From Solidesulfovibrio alcoholivorans DSM 5433 (GTDB lineage Bacteria; Desulfobacterota; Desulfovibrionia; Desulfovibrionales; Desulfovibrionaceae): 64,000 nucleotides of DNA. The stretch is taken from the NCBI RefSeq assembly GCF_000702665.1, contig NZ_JNJA01000009.1:62001-126000 (forward strand), written 5' to 3'. The first letter of the stretch is position 1; each line of letters opens with the position of its first letter. This document shows positions 53,432 through 62,368 of the stretch, piece by piece. The notes below the pieces were generated by a model. It saw nothing but the letters and a program-made list of their open reading frames with translations, was not told the DNA's origin and did not search any database. The translations under genes and the position numbers were made by a program.

Positions 53432-54205
53432 ATGCCAAGCCCGGATACGGACAGAGCCGACCTCGACATCGTGGAAATGCCCGCCAAGGCCGTGGCGGCC
53501 TATTGGCTGTCGCTGAAAAAGCTCATGGACAGCCGCAAGGGCGCACGGGTCGTGCAGGAGGAGATGGCGGCGGTGACGGAGCCGTACATCCGGCTGTTGT
53601 TGGAGACGGCATTCGGCTCGAACCTGCCGGAGGAGGCGGTGCGCCGGCTGTACGCGGCCGGCCGGGCGCAGGCGCTCGGCGCATTGCGCCGTGCCCTGGA
53701 CTGCATGGCCGGAACTCTTGCCGCCATGGCTTCGGGAGACAACCCCCAGCGCGTGCTGTCGCTTCTGACCGCCCATTTCGCCGTGCCGCCTGCGCGCGAG
53801 GCCGTAATCATGGAGCAGGCCTATGCCATGGCGGAAAAGACGCGTGCGGGCGACGCGCCGCCCTCCGCCGCAGACGACCCGGCGGCCGTGGACCACGGCC
53901 TTTCGCCGGGCGTGCTGCTTGCCCGCCTGATGTACGGACTGGTCATGGTGCGCCGCGAGGGCAAGGAAGCGTGCCGGGCACTGGCCGAATCCTGCCGCTC
54001 GCTTTTTTTCGCCGAGGGGCTGGCGCTCGTGGCGGACGGCTTCGACGAGGCTTTTTTGCGGCGGCGGCTGTCGCTGCACCGTCGGGCGGTGCTCGTCGAC
54101 GCGGCGCGCAAGATGGTGCTGGCCGAAGAGCTGTGCCTGGGGCTTCGGGCGAAGTATTCCTATGAAGACCTGTGGCGTGTGGCCCGGGCCTACCTGCCGG
54201 CCTGA
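53432..54205 (+). CDS. Cytoplasmic helical protein of unknown function (257 aa)
   Basis: A 257-residue soluble protein, almost all helix, with no signal peptide or membrane segment. It is divergent from the OmpA-like gene, from which the 126-base gap separates it. Blocks include EEMAAVTEPYIRLLLETAFG and RRLSLHRRAVLVDAARKMVLAEELCLGLR. The start lacks a strong ribosome-binding site. I recognise no family. It precedes dapF by 75 bases, in the same direction, but a link to lysine synthesis is not shown. Confidence 0.65.
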   Translation: MPSPDTDRADLDIVEMPAKAVAAYWLSLKKLMDSRKGARVVQEEMAAVTEPYIRLLLETAFGSNLPEEAVRRLYAAGRAQALGALRRALDCMAGTLAAMASGDNPQRVLSLLTAHFAVPPAREAVIMEQAYAMAEKTRAGDAPPSAADDPAAVDHGLSPGVLLARLMYGLVMVRREGKEACRALAESCRSLFFAEGLALVADGFDEAFLRRRLSLHRRAVLVDAARKMVLAEELCLGLRAKYSYEDLWRVARAYLPA

Positions 54206-54280
54206 ACGCACGACCGCCTCTCGACGCCATACGGCCGATCTGCTAGGGCGTAGGGACGATTATTTGCAAAGGAGCCTTCC

Positions 54281-55135
54281 ATGGATCTCGAAGCCGTTTG
54301 CGGCCCGTCCGTTCCGTTTTTCAAGATGCAGGGCTGCGGCAATGATTTCGTGTGCGTGGACAACCGCGTCCTCGCATATGACCCGGAAGCGATGCCGGAG
54401 CTCGTGATGGCGGTGTGTCGCAAGGCCTTCGGCGTCGGGGCCGACGGCATGATCTTCCTCGATCATGCGCCAGAGGGGTCCGGGCTGGCCTACAAGTGGC
54501 ATTTCTTCAACGCCGACGGCTCGCGGGCCGAGATGTGCGGCAACGGTTCGCGCTGCGCGGCGCGGCTGGCCTGGATGCTCGGCATCGCCCCGTCGCGCCA
54601 CGTCTTCGGCACCGACGCCGGCCCCATCGAGGCGGAAGTGGACGAGGAGTCCAACCTCGTGACGGTGCAGCTGACCGAACCGAAGGACCTGCGCCTGGAC
54701 ATGACCGTCGAGATCGAGCAGCAGGAGTTTCCGCTCCACTTCGTCAACACCGGCGTGCCCCACGCCGTGGCCGTGGTGGAGCATCTGGAGGCCGTGGACG
54801 TGTGGAAACTCGGCCGGGCCATCCGTTTCCACGAAGCGTTCAAGCCGGCCGGCACCAACGTCAACTTCATCGCCCCGGACGGGGCCGGGCGGTTGTCGCT
54901 GCGGACCTACGAGCGCGGCGTGGAGGACGAGACCTACGCCTGCGGCACCGGGGCCGTGGCCTCGGCGGTCATCGCCAGGGAACTGGGGCTTGCCGGCGAC
55001 GAAACCGTGGTCACCACCACGGGCGGCGAGGAGCTTGGCGTGATTTTGCGTGACGGCAAGGCATACTTGCGCGGCGCGGCGGAGCTTGTCTTCACGGGGT
55101 CGTTTTTCCCGCAGTCTCTGGGCATCGAGTCGTAG
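54281..55135 (+). CDS. dapF: Diaminopimelate epimerase
   Basis: A 284-residue enzyme that converts LL- to meso-diaminopimelate. Catalytic cysteines are C86 (MCGNGSRCAARLA) and C221 (YACGTGAVASAV). The entry FKMQGCGNDFVCVDN is typical. It starts behind AAAGGAGCC. It works directly after DapL (encoded at 55.8-57.1 kb on the other strand), so the two make the meso-DAP for cell wall and lysine. A VOC gene follows 32 bases later. Confidence 0.96.
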   Translation: MDLEAVCGPSVPFFKMQGCGNDFVCVDNRVLAYDPEAMPELVMAVCRKAFGVGADGMIFLDHAPEGSGLAYKWHFFNADGSRAEMCGNGSRCAARLAWMLGIAPSRHVFGTDAGPIEAEVDEESNLVTVQLTEPKDLRLDMTVEIEQQEFPLHFVNTGVPHAVAVVEHLEAVDVWKLGRAIRFHEAFKPAGTNVNFIAPDGAGRLSLRTYERGVEDETYACGTGAVASAVIARELGLAGDETVVTTTGGEELGVILRDGKAYLRGAAELVFTGSFFPQSLGIES

Positions 55136-55167
55136 CCGCCGGCACGCGCCCCTTCCGGGAGAGCTTC

Positions 55168-55749
55168 ATGCGTTACACCGGCGTCAACCACCTGGCCATG
55201 GCCACGGGCGACATGGACGCGACCATCCGCTTCTGGCGCGATCTGCTGCGCATGCGCCTGGTCGCGGGCCTGGGGCGTCCCGGCTACAGGCATTACTTCT
55301 TCGAGATTTCGGAAAACGACATGATCGCGTTTTTCGAGTGGCCCCATGTCGCGCCCATCGAGGAAAAGGACCACGGCGTGCCCGTCTCCGGCCCCTTCGC
55401 CTTTGACCACGTGTCCATCGGCGTGCGCGACCGCGACGATTTGTGGGAGATCAAGGACGCGCTGGAAGCCGCGGGCTTCTGGGCCTCGGAGATCATCGAC
55501 CACGGATTCATCTTTTCACTGTATTCCTTCGATCCCAACCACATCGCCATCGAATTCAGCTGTCCCGTGCCCGGGGTGGACATCCGTTCCCATCCGGTCA
55601 ACGCGGACAAGCACCCAAGCCCCGTGGCCCAGGAAGGCCCGGAGCCCCAGCCCGGCCACTGGCCCGTCCCCGAGCGTCCGACGCCCTATGCCGAGCGGCG
55701 TATCTACCCGGGCGAAGGGCGGGAACTGGTGCTCACCGACGACGAATAG
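55168..55749 (+). CDS. VOC (glyoxalase) superfamily protein
   Basis: A 193-residue VOC protein. The start follows CGGGAGAG. YTGVNHLAMATGDMDATIRFWRDLLRMRLVAG is the opening beta-alpha-beta repeat with metal His, FDHVSIGVRDRDDLWEIKDALEA the second, and DPNHIAIEFSC the closing metal Glu motif. The last ~45 residues are a Pro-rich tail unusual for the family. The substrate is not known. It follows dapF in the same direction and probably shares its mRNA. Confidence 0.87.
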   Translation: MRYTGVNHLAMATGDMDATIRFWRDLLRMRLVAGLGRPGYRHYFFEISENDMIAFFEWPHVAPIEEKDHGVPVSGPFAFDHVSIGVRDRDDLWEIKDALEAAGFWASEIIDHGFIFSLYSFDPNHIAIEFSCPVPGVDIRSHPVNADKHPSPVAQEGPEPQPGHWPVPERPTPYAERRIYPGEGRELVLTDDE

Positions 55750-55798
55750 CGCTGCCCCGCCAACACGAATGCCGGCACGGCAGGCGCATGGCGCAATC

Positions 55799-55831
55799 GG
55801 CCGGGGAGGAACGCCGTTCCTCCCCGGCCGC
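55799..55831. terminator. Convergent hairpin between VOC gene and dapL
   Basis: CGGCCGGGGAGGAAC pairs with GTTCCTCCCCGGCCG with almost no loop, giving a long perfect stem. It sits between the VOC stop and the dapL stop and could serve both directions; the T-run is weak. Confidence 0.6.
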
Positions 55832-55838
55832 GTCGTTT

Positions 55839-57077
55839 CTAGAACACGAACCCCGCATCGGAAAGCCGGCGGGCGATCTCGTCGATGATCCGGCGCTCCT
55901 CGGCCTCGTCCGCGGCCTCGAAGGTGACGGAAAAACGGACGTAGGGTCCTGCATCGTCCCAGGGCACGGTGGAGATGAGTTTTTCGGTGATCATGTACTG
56001 GGAGAAGTCCTCGGCCGAGGCGAAGGTCCGGCCGGCCTTGGTGCCGCCGGGGATGCGGGCGTAGAGGTAGAAGGACGCGCCCGGTTTCTTGACCGAAAAG
56101 CCCGCCGCGACCAGTGCCGCGACCAGCATGTCGTGGCGGCGGGAGTACTTGGCCGCCGTCTTCTCCGTGATTTCGGGATGCTCCAGGCAGTAGACGCCGG
56201 CCTTCTGGATGGCGGCGAACTGGCCGGAATCGTTGTTGTCCTTGACCGCGGCAAAGCCCTTGACCACGAGTTCGTTGCCACACACGAAGGCCAGACGCCA
56301 GCCGGTCATGTTGTAGGCCTTGGACAGGGAGTGGATTTCCACGCCCACGTCCTTGGCGCCCGGAGTGGCCAGGAAGCTGAGGGGCTTGCGGCCGTCAAAG
56401 GTCAGCGCCCCGTAGGCGGCGTCGGAAACCACGATGACGCCGTTTTCCTTGGCGAAGCGCACCACTTTCTCGAAAAAGTCCGGAGTGGCCGTCGCGCCCG
56501 TGGGGTTGTTGGGGTAGTTGATGTAGAGGAGCTTGGCGCGGCGGCGCTGCTCCGCGGTCAGCGCGTCGAGGTCGGGCAGGAAATCGTTTTCCGGCAAAAG
56601 CGGCAGGTTGACCACCTCGCCGCCCAGGCCCTTGGTGGTGGTGCCCATGACCGGGTAGCCGGGCACGGTCATGATGGTGATGTCGTCGGGGTTGATGAAG
56701 GCCAGCGGCAGCAGGGCCAGGACCGGCTTGGAGCCGATGCCGTGGACCACTTCGCAGGCCGGGTCGATGCCGGCCACGCCGTAGACTGCGGCCATGTAGC
56801 GGGCGGCGGCGTCCTTGAAGACCTGCACGCCGTTGTCGGTGTAGCCGCGGTTTTCGGGCTTGCGCGCCTCGGCGCACAGCACCTCGACCACCTCGGGCGC
56901 GGCCATCCAGTCAGGTTCGCCGACGCCGAGGTCAATGAGCGCCACGTCGGGATGGGCTGCCAAAGCGGCCTTCTTGGCGCGCTTGATCTTCTCGAACTTG
57001 TAAAGGACCGTGTCCTTGCCGAACTTGTCGCCGCCGATGCGGGCGGCGAAGAGCTGCTGGATATAGCTTTCGTTCAT
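55839..57077 (-). CDS. dapL: LL-diaminopimelate aminotransferase
   Basis: A 412-residue PLP aminotransferase of the DapL type. The PLP lysine is K253 (IHSLSKAYNMTGWRLAF). Typical are LGVGEPDWMAAPEV, NYPNNPTGATAT and VVSDAAYGAL. It transaminates tetrahydrodipicolinate to LL-diaminopimelate in one step, the DapL route used by many Deltaproteobacteria. It completes the pair with dapF. It lies downstream of the dsr operon on the same strand but after a terminator, so it likely has its own promoter. Confidence 0.93.
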   Translation of the reverse strand: MNESYIQQLFAARIGGDKFGKDTVLYKFEKIKRAKKAALAAHPDVALIDLGVGEPDWMAAPEVVEVLCAEARKPENRGYTDNGVQVFKDAAARYMAAVYGVAGIDPACEVVHGIGSKPVLALLPLAFINPDDITIMTVPGYPVMGTTTKGLGGEVVNLPLLPENDFLPDLDALTAEQRRRAKLLYINYPNNPTGATATPDFFEKVVRFAKENGVIVVSDAAYGALTFDGRKPLSFLATPGAKDVGVEIHSLSKAYNMTGWRLAFVCGNELVVKGFAAVKDNNDSGQFAAIQKAGVYCLEHPEITEKTAAKYSRRHDMLVAALVAAGFSVKKPGASFYLYARIPGGTKAGRTFASAEDFSQYMITEKLISTVPWDDAGPYVRFSVTFEAADEAEERRIIDEIARRLSDAGFVF

Positions 57078-57162
57078 GGAGTCGATTCGTCCTTTTGCGA
57101 CTTGGGGTATGGGTGGCAGTAGCCCGGCGGCGGGTCTGCCGTCAATGGCGGGAGACGCGGCG

Positions 57163-57196
57163 AAAAAGGCCCGCCTCCTTGCGGAAGCGGGCCTTG
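57163..57196 (-). terminator. Terminator of the dsrMKJOP operon
   Basis: On the minus strand AAGGCCCGC and GCGGGCCTT form a stem followed by TTT, 20 bases beyond the dsrP stop. It ends the dsr unit before dapL. Confidence 0.8.
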
Positions 57197-57216
57197 TGTC
57201 TGCAATCGGAACCGCG

Positions 57217-58416
57217 TTACTCGGCTTCTGCAGCCGGGGGCGGCACCATGGACAGGTTGCCGCCTTCGACTTCGACGCGCACTTCCACGGCGATCTTCCA
57301 CAGCACCGTGAGCACGATGCCGCCCATGGCGAACACCATAAGCGAGATCATGATCTCGGGCACCGTGGGGGCGTAGACCGTGACCGTCTCGAAGGGGTTG
57401 GGCGTGAAGCCGCCGATGAGCAGGCCCAGGCCCTTGTCGATCCAGGAGGCGATGACCAGCATGATGAGGCCGATTACGAGCGCCGGGGTCTTCTCGCGCA
57501 CGGGCGTGGGGATGAGGAAGACCAGGCAACCCAGGCCCATGACCACCGCCGTCCACATGAACGGCACCATCATGTCGTGGCCGTCGATGCCCGTAAACAG
57601 ATACTGAAACGGCGCGATATGGCCGGGCATGTTGCTGTAGAACGAGGTGAACACTTCCAGCAGGAAGAAGAAGATGTTCACGCACATGGCGTAGGTGATG
57701 ATCACGGCCAGGCGGTTGATGGCCTTCTTGCCGGGATCGAAGCCGGTCAGGCGCCGCAGGAAGAGGATGAGCAGCAGCAGGATGGCCGGACCGGAACAGA
57801 AGGCCGAGGCCAGGAAGCGGGCGGCCATGATGGCCGTCAGGAAGTAGTGGCGGCCGGGCAGACCCGCGTACAGGAAGGCCGTGACGGTGTGGATGGAGAA
57901 GGCCCAGATGACCGACACGAAGGCCAGGAACTTGCACCACTTGGGCGGCGTCATGTCGTTTTTGAAGTACTGCAGGCTCGTCCAGCCGACGATGATATTG
58001 AGGAACAGGTAGCCGTTCAGGACGACCATGTCCCAAAACAGCATGGAATGGGGCGTGGCGTTGAGCAGCACGTTCATCATCCGTTGCGGTTGGCCGATAT
58101 CCACGATGATGAAACCGAGGCACATGACCACCGCGGAGATGGCCAGGAATTCACCCAGGATGATCATCTTGGAGAATTCCTTGTAGTGGTGGAAGTAGTA
58201 GGGCAGCACCAGCATGACGGCCGAGGCGGCCACACCGACCAAATAGGTGAACTGGGCGATGTAGAAGCCCCAGGACACGTCTCTGTTGAGCCCCGTGATC
58301 TTCATGCCGAAGGTCAACTGGTAGAGCCAAAAGCCCAGACCGAGCAGCACGATCATCCCGAGGGCGATCAGCGTGCCCCAGTATCGGGGACTTCCTTTGA
58401 GTGCTTTTTCCAGCAT
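57217..58416 (-). CDS. dsrP: DsrP, NrfD-type quinone-interacting membrane subunit
   Basis: A 399-residue polytopic protein with about ten helices, of the NrfD/PsrC family. It has MKITGLNRDVSWGFYIAQFTYLVGVAAS, a typical early block, and a charged ending. DsrP exchanges electrons with menaquinone as the membrane half of the DsrJOP part of the complex. It is the last gene of dsrMKJOP, following dsrO by eight bases. No cofactor motifs are expected. Confidence 0.95.
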   Translation of the reverse strand: MLEKALKGSPRYWGTLIALGMIVLLGLGFWLYQLTFGMKITGLNRDVSWGFYIAQFTYLVGVAASAVMLVLPYYFHHYKEFSKMIILGEFLAISAVVMCLGFIIVDIGQPQRMMNVLLNATPHSMLFWDMVVLNGYLFLNIIVGWTSLQYFKNDMTPPKWCKFLAFVSVIWAFSIHTVTAFLYAGLPGRHYFLTAIMAARFLASAFCSGPAILLLLILFLRRLTGFDPGKKAINRLAVIITYAMCVNIFFFLLEVFTSFYSNMPGHIAPFQYLFTGIDGHDMMVPFMWTAVVMGLGCLVFLIPTPVREKTPALVIGLIMLVIASWIDKGLGLLIGGFTPNPFETVTVYAPTVPEIMISLMVFAMGGIVLTVLWKIAVEVRVEVEGGNLSMVPPPAAEAE

Positions 58417-58424
58417 GGCTTACC

Positions 58425-59201
58425 TCACAGAATGTAGTACACGCTCGGCGAGGTGCCGGCGTCCGGTTTGCGGCGGATGGCGAAGTGCTCGCGCAGGACC
58501 TTGCGGACATCGGAGTTCTCGTCGGCCAGATCGCCGAAGACGAGAGCCCCGCCAGCCGCTTCCACGCACATGGGCATCTTGCCGATGGCAAGGCGCTCGG
58601 CGCAGAAGTTGCATTTTTCCACGACGCCGCGCATGCGGGTGGGAAAATGCGGGTTGAAGTGCTTGATGAAGGGACGCGGGTCCTGGAAGTTGAAGCTGCG
58701 CGCGCCGAAGGGGCAGCCGGCCATGCAGTAGCGGCAGCCGATGCAGCGGTGGAAGTCCATCATGACAATGCCGTCCGGCCGCTGGAACGTGGCCTGGGTC
58801 GGGCAGACCTTCACGCACATGGGCGTTTCGCACTGGTTGCACAGGAGCGGAAACTCCCGGTGCTCGACTTCCTCGGACAGGTAGTGGCCGTGCTCGGTGG
58901 GGAAGCCCTCCTCGAAGGACGCGCCCCAGAACCACTTGATGTTCTTGTTGCCGGGGATGTCCGGCACGTTGTGTTCGGTGTGGCAGGCCGTGCGGCACTT
59001 CTCGATGAGTTCGGGGGTCATCTTGGCCGTGAAGATGGCCATGCCCCAGTGCTTGGCCTTGAGGCCTTCCTCGAAATTGGCCACTCCGGGCAGCGGGCCG
59101 GCATGAGCCGGGGCGTCGCCCAGGAAGCCGAGACGACCGGCGCCGACGCCGATGGCGGACACGGCGGCCAGTTTCAGGAACTCTCGTCTGGTGTTCTTCA
59201 T
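58425..59201 (-). CDS. dsrO: DsrO, periplasmic ferredoxin-like iron-sulfur subunit
   Basis: A 258-residue protein with a Tat signal (NTRREFLKLAAVSAIG) and cleavage after APAHA. The mature part has three to four cysteine clusters: CNQCETPMCVKVCP, CIGCRYCMAGCPFG, and CNFCAERLAIGKMPMC. It is a multi-cluster ferredoxin with four [4Fe-4S] sites in the family. It passes electrons between DsrJ and DsrP at the periplasmic face. It lies 42 bases after dsrJ. Confidence 0.95.
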   Translation of the reverse strand: MKNTRREFLKLAAVSAIGVGAGRLGFLGDAPAHAGPLPGVANFEEGLKAKHWGMAIFTAKMTPELIEKCRTACHTEHNVPDIPGNKNIKWFWGASFEEGFPTEHGHYLSEEVEHREFPLLCNQCETPMCVKVCPTQATFQRPDGIVMMDFHRCIGCRYCMAGCPFGARSFNFQDPRPFIKHFNPHFPTRMRGVVEKCNFCAERLAIGKMPMCVEAAGGALVFGDLADENSDVRKVLREHFAIRRKPDAGTSPSVYYIL

Positions 59202-59243
59202 GATGTGGTCCCCTTGAGTGGAGGTGTCACCGGGCGCGCCGGC

Positions 59244-59663
59244 CTAGTGTCCGCCCGCTTCGCCGTTTTCGGCGAGGGGAATGGGCGATTTCTGGTTCGG
59301 CGTAAGATTGTGGCAATCCCAGCAGTAGGGGGCCACGCCAACCGTATCGTGGCAGCGGTCACAGAACTTGGCCTTGTCCGTGTGGCAGCTCATGCAGGTG
59401 TTGGTGAGGCTCTTGACGTATTTCTTGCCTTTGGAATTAACGTAGATCCGTTCACCGTCACGCACGGCTTCGTTGCGCCACTCGTTTAAGATCTGCATAT
59501 GCTTGTCGCGCATGGTCTGCGCATCTTCGATGCAGTCTTTCTGGTCTTTGGGCAGTTCGGGTTTGACCTCGAAGACCCCTTTGCCCAAGTTGTAGGCGAC
59601 GGGGGCGAAGACGAGGGCCAGGAAGAAAATAATGCCGGGTATGATATATTTGGCATTGTACAT
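59244..59663 (-). CDS. dsrJ: DsrJ, triheme periplasmic cytochrome c
   Basis: A 139-residue membrane-anchored cytochrome. One N-terminal helix (about residues 5-25) is an uncleaved anchor. Three heme-c motifs are CMSCH (90-94), CDRCH (101-105) and CWDCH (114-118). C44 (KDCIEDAQ) fits the conserved Cys that ligates one heme in DsrJ proteins. It handles electrons or sulfur substrates in the periplasm. It overlaps neither neighbour but follows dsrK by three bases. Confidence 0.96.
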   Translation of the reverse strand: MYNAKYIIPGIIFFLALVFAPVAYNLGKGVFEVKPELPKDQKDCIEDAQTMRDKHMQILNEWRNEAVRDGERIYVNSKGKKYVKSLTNTCMSCHTDKAKFCDRCHDTVGVAPYCWDCHNLTPNQKSPIPLAENGEAGGH

Positions 59664-59666
59664 AGG

Positions 59667-61280
59667 TTATTCCTCCTCGTCCTCCATCCCCGGCAGGGGG
59701 TTTTGCCTGAGATCGGTGGTGCGTTTTTTCTCGCCATCGAGAATGAGCGCGTTGCCCACCAACTCATGCACGCCGGAGACGCCGACACCCGGGGCCCAGT
59801 AGTCGCACAGCGGCGGCAGGGTGGCGCGGTCGATGGCGCAGATGCAGGCCAGGTTGTTGACGCCGTGGCGATCGCGCACATACTTGACCGCATTGCCTCG
59901 GGGCAGGCCGCCGCGAAGGCGCGTTTCCGTGAACTCTTCGTTGTTGAGGCCCGCGCCGCCGCCGCAGCAGAAGGTCTGCTCGCGGATGGTGTTTTCGGGC
60001 ATTTCGTAGAACTGGCGGCAGACGTTTTTCAGGATGTAGCGCGGCTCTTCCAGCAGGCCCATGCCGCGCGCGGTGTTGCAGGAGTCGTGGTAGGTGGTGA
60101 CGAAGTTGTCGTTGCGGGACGGATCGAGCTTGAGCTTGCCGTTCTTGATGAGGTCGGCCGTGAACTCGCAGATGTGCAGCATCTTGGTGCCGGCGGCGGC
60201 GTCGAACTTGGTGCCGGTGATCGGCGAGACCGGGGCCTCCAGGAAGTCGGCCGGGCCGTTCATGGTCAGCATGTACTGGTTGATGACGCGCCACATGTGG
60301 CCGCACTCGCCGCCGAGGATCCACTTGACGCCCAGGCGTTTGGCCTCGGCGTACATCTTGGCGTTGAGCTTCTTCATCATCTTGTCCGAGGTGAACAGGC
60401 CGAAGTTGCCGCCCTCGGACGCGTACGTGCTCCAGGTGTAATCCAGTCCGAGGTAGTCGAACAGGATAATGTAGCCCATGTAGGTGTAGATGCCCGGGTC
60501 GGCGAAGATGTCACCGGAGGGCGTGATGAAGAGGATCTCACAGCCCTTCTTGTTGACGTTGGGCCGGATGCGCTTGCCCGTGACTTCCTCGATGTCGTCG
60601 CAGAGGAAGTCCATCATGTCCTTGTAGGCGTGGGGCTGGATGCCGAGGTGGTTGCCGGTGCGGTTGCAGTTGGCGGCCGGCTCGAGAATCCAGTTGATGT
60701 TGCAGCCCACTTCGTGCAGGAGCTCGCGCGCCATCATGGTGATCTCGGCGGTGTCGATGCCGTAGGGACAGAACAGCGAGCAGCGGCGGCATTCCGTGCA
60801 CTGGTAGAAGTACATGAACCATTCTTTGATCACGTCTTCTTCCAGCTTGCGCGCGCCGGCCAGCTTGCCGAGCGCCTTGGCCGCGGCCGAGAACTCGCCC
60901 CGGTAGATGGAGCGCAAAAGTTCCGCGCGCAGCACCGGCATGTTCTTCGGGTCGCCGCCGCCGATGAAGAAGTGGCACTTGTCGGCGCAGGCGCCGCAAC
61001 GCACGCACACGTCCATGAAGATCTTGAGCGAGCGGTACTTTTTGAGCTTCTCGCGGAACTTCTCCATGACGATGCGCTGCCAGTCGGGCGGCAGCTTCCA
61101 GTCGTCGTCCATGGGGTTCCATTCGCGGGGATTGGGCATGCCGAGGTACTTGAGGATGTCGGGCTTGCCCGGATAACTGAAATTGCCGGGACGAAACGCG
61201 GTCTTGGAATCCATCCAGGATTTGACCGGCGTCGTATAGTTGATCTTGATGAGTTCTTCCGGTGGCGGATACTTGGCCAT
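59667..61280 (-). CDS. dsrK: DsrK, HdrD-like cytoplasmic iron-sulfur subunit
   Basis: A 537-residue protein. Two [4Fe-4S] motifs are CVRCGACADKCH (C92, C95, C98, C102) and CTECRRCSLFCPYG (C161, C164, C167, C171). The catalytic CCG-type region has HDSCNTARGMG and TFCCGGGAGLN, plus ACICAIDRATLPPLC. In the sulfate-reduction pathway it reduces the DsrC trisulfide made by sulfite reductase, using electrons from the quinone pool via DsrM. It starts behind GGAG and follows dsrM by 48 bases. Confidence 0.96.
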   Translation of the reverse strand: MAKYPPPEELIKINYTTPVKSWMDSKTAFRPGNFSYPGKPDILKYLGMPNPREWNPMDDDWKLPPDWQRIVMEKFREKLKKYRSLKIFMDVCVRCGACADKCHFFIGGGDPKNMPVLRAELLRSIYRGEFSAAAKALGKLAGARKLEEDVIKEWFMYFYQCTECRRCSLFCPYGIDTAEITMMARELLHEVGCNINWILEPAANCNRTGNHLGIQPHAYKDMMDFLCDDIEEVTGKRIRPNVNKKGCEILFITPSGDIFADPGIYTYMGYIILFDYLGLDYTWSTYASEGGNFGLFTSDKMMKKLNAKMYAEAKRLGVKWILGGECGHMWRVINQYMLTMNGPADFLEAPVSPITGTKFDAAAGTKMLHICEFTADLIKNGKLKLDPSRNDNFVTTYHDSCNTARGMGLLEEPRYILKNVCRQFYEMPENTIREQTFCCGGGAGLNNEEFTETRLRGGLPRGNAVKYVRDRHGVNNLACICAIDRATLPPLCDYWAPGVGVSGVHELVGNALILDGEKKRTTDLRQNPLPGMEDEEE

Positions 61281-61328
61281 GGTCGCTCCTCGCTTCTCTA
61301 CCAGGATGATGATTGTGTTGCGGCCCGC

Positions 61329-62330
61329 TTAGGCCTCTTTTTCCACAGGGAGTCCGGCTTCGATCATCTTTTCGCGGAAGTCGTCCTCGTAGGCCTCGTA
61401 CGAATGGGGCTTCACGGTCGGGTCGTTCCACGGATTGACCCACATGGCGCGGCGGCTCATGTTCGGCACGACGCGGGTGGGCGAGAGAAAGACGCCGCCC
61501 ATGTGCATGAGCTTGGAGAAGGGGAAGTAGATGAAAAGCGCGCACACCAGGGTGAGGTGAATGTAGACCGAGGGGTCGATCGCTTCCTTGGGCAGGTGGG
61601 GATGCAGGGTGACCAGCCCCATGGCCAGTTCCTTGACCGCGATGACGTCCACCTTGACCACGTAGCGCATCCAGATGCCGGAGAGCGCGATGGCGATGAT
61701 GAGGAGCAGCGGAAAGTAATCCTGCATCAGCGAGATGTAGCGGACCTTGCCGTCGAAGACGCGGCGGGCCAGCAGGAAGAACAGGCCGAGCACGATCAGC
61801 GCGTCGGTCTGGTACAGCACCGGCAGGCCGATCTGCAGGATGGAGTCGAAAAACTCCGTGACGTGCACGGCCCAGGGCACCGGCGCGAGGAAGAAGCGCA
61901 GGTGACGGATGAGGATGACCAAAAAGCAATAGTGGAAGATGAGCGCGAACAGCCACAGGGACTTCTCGGAGCTGTACCCCACCTTGGGGCCGTCCTGCTG
62001 CAGCTTCACCGACGTATTGCGGAAAAGCGAACGGAAGGTCAGCACCTCGAAGACCATGCGCATGACGACCCCTTTGTTGTCATAGGGGTTGTCCCAGGGA
62101 TTGTTCTTGATCCAGGGCAGCGATTTCTGCTGGCCGCCGGTGGTGGGGATGCAAAACGGCACCGGGCTCTTGGCCCAGTCCACGATGCGCAGGACGAATC
62201 CCACCATGAACACGATGATCGCGATGTACGGGAGCACGATCCCGAACAACGCCCCCATCCCCATCCCGGCGCCCAGCCATGGGATGACGATGAGCGCCAG
62301 GACTGCGAGTAAGGAATAAAACGCTGCCAT
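61329..62330 (-). CDS. dsrM: DsrM, membrane cytochrome b subunit (NarI family)
   Basis: A 333-residue polytopic protein with about six helices. His-bearing helices around IFHYCFLVILIRHLRFFLAPVPWAVHVTEFF (in parts: ALIFHYCFLVILIRHL) and a late SPTRVVPNMSRR end fit NarI-type cytochrome b. It oxidises menaquinol and sends electrons to DsrK. It is first of the five dsr genes, 38 bases after the RsbRD-domain gene. A possible promoter for the operon lies upstream of that gene. Confidence 0.95.
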   Translation of the reverse strand: MAAFYSLLAVLALIVIPWLGAGMGMGALFGIVLPYIAIIVFMVGFVLRIVDWAKSPVPFCIPTTGGQQKSLPWIKNNPWDNPYDNKGVVMRMVFEVLTFRSLFRNTSVKLQQDGPKVGYSSEKSLWLFALIFHYCFLVILIRHLRFFLAPVPWAVHVTEFFDSILQIGLPVLYQTDALIVLGLFFLLARRVFDGKVRYISLMQDYFPLLLIIAIALSGIWMRYVVKVDVIAVKELAMGLVTLHPHLPKEAIDPSVYIHLTLVCALFIYFPFSKLMHMGGVFLSPTRVVPNMSRRAMWVNPWNDPTVKPHSYEAYEDDFREKMIEAGLPVEKEA

Positions 62331-62368
62331 GTACCCTCACCTCGTTAAAGGTTTGCCCGAAACGCGCC

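Noticed and set aside
59499..62312. A 937-codon plus-strand open frame over dsrJ, dsrK and dsrM
   Set aside because: Antisense shadow; translation is His/Val/Asp-rich without any motif.
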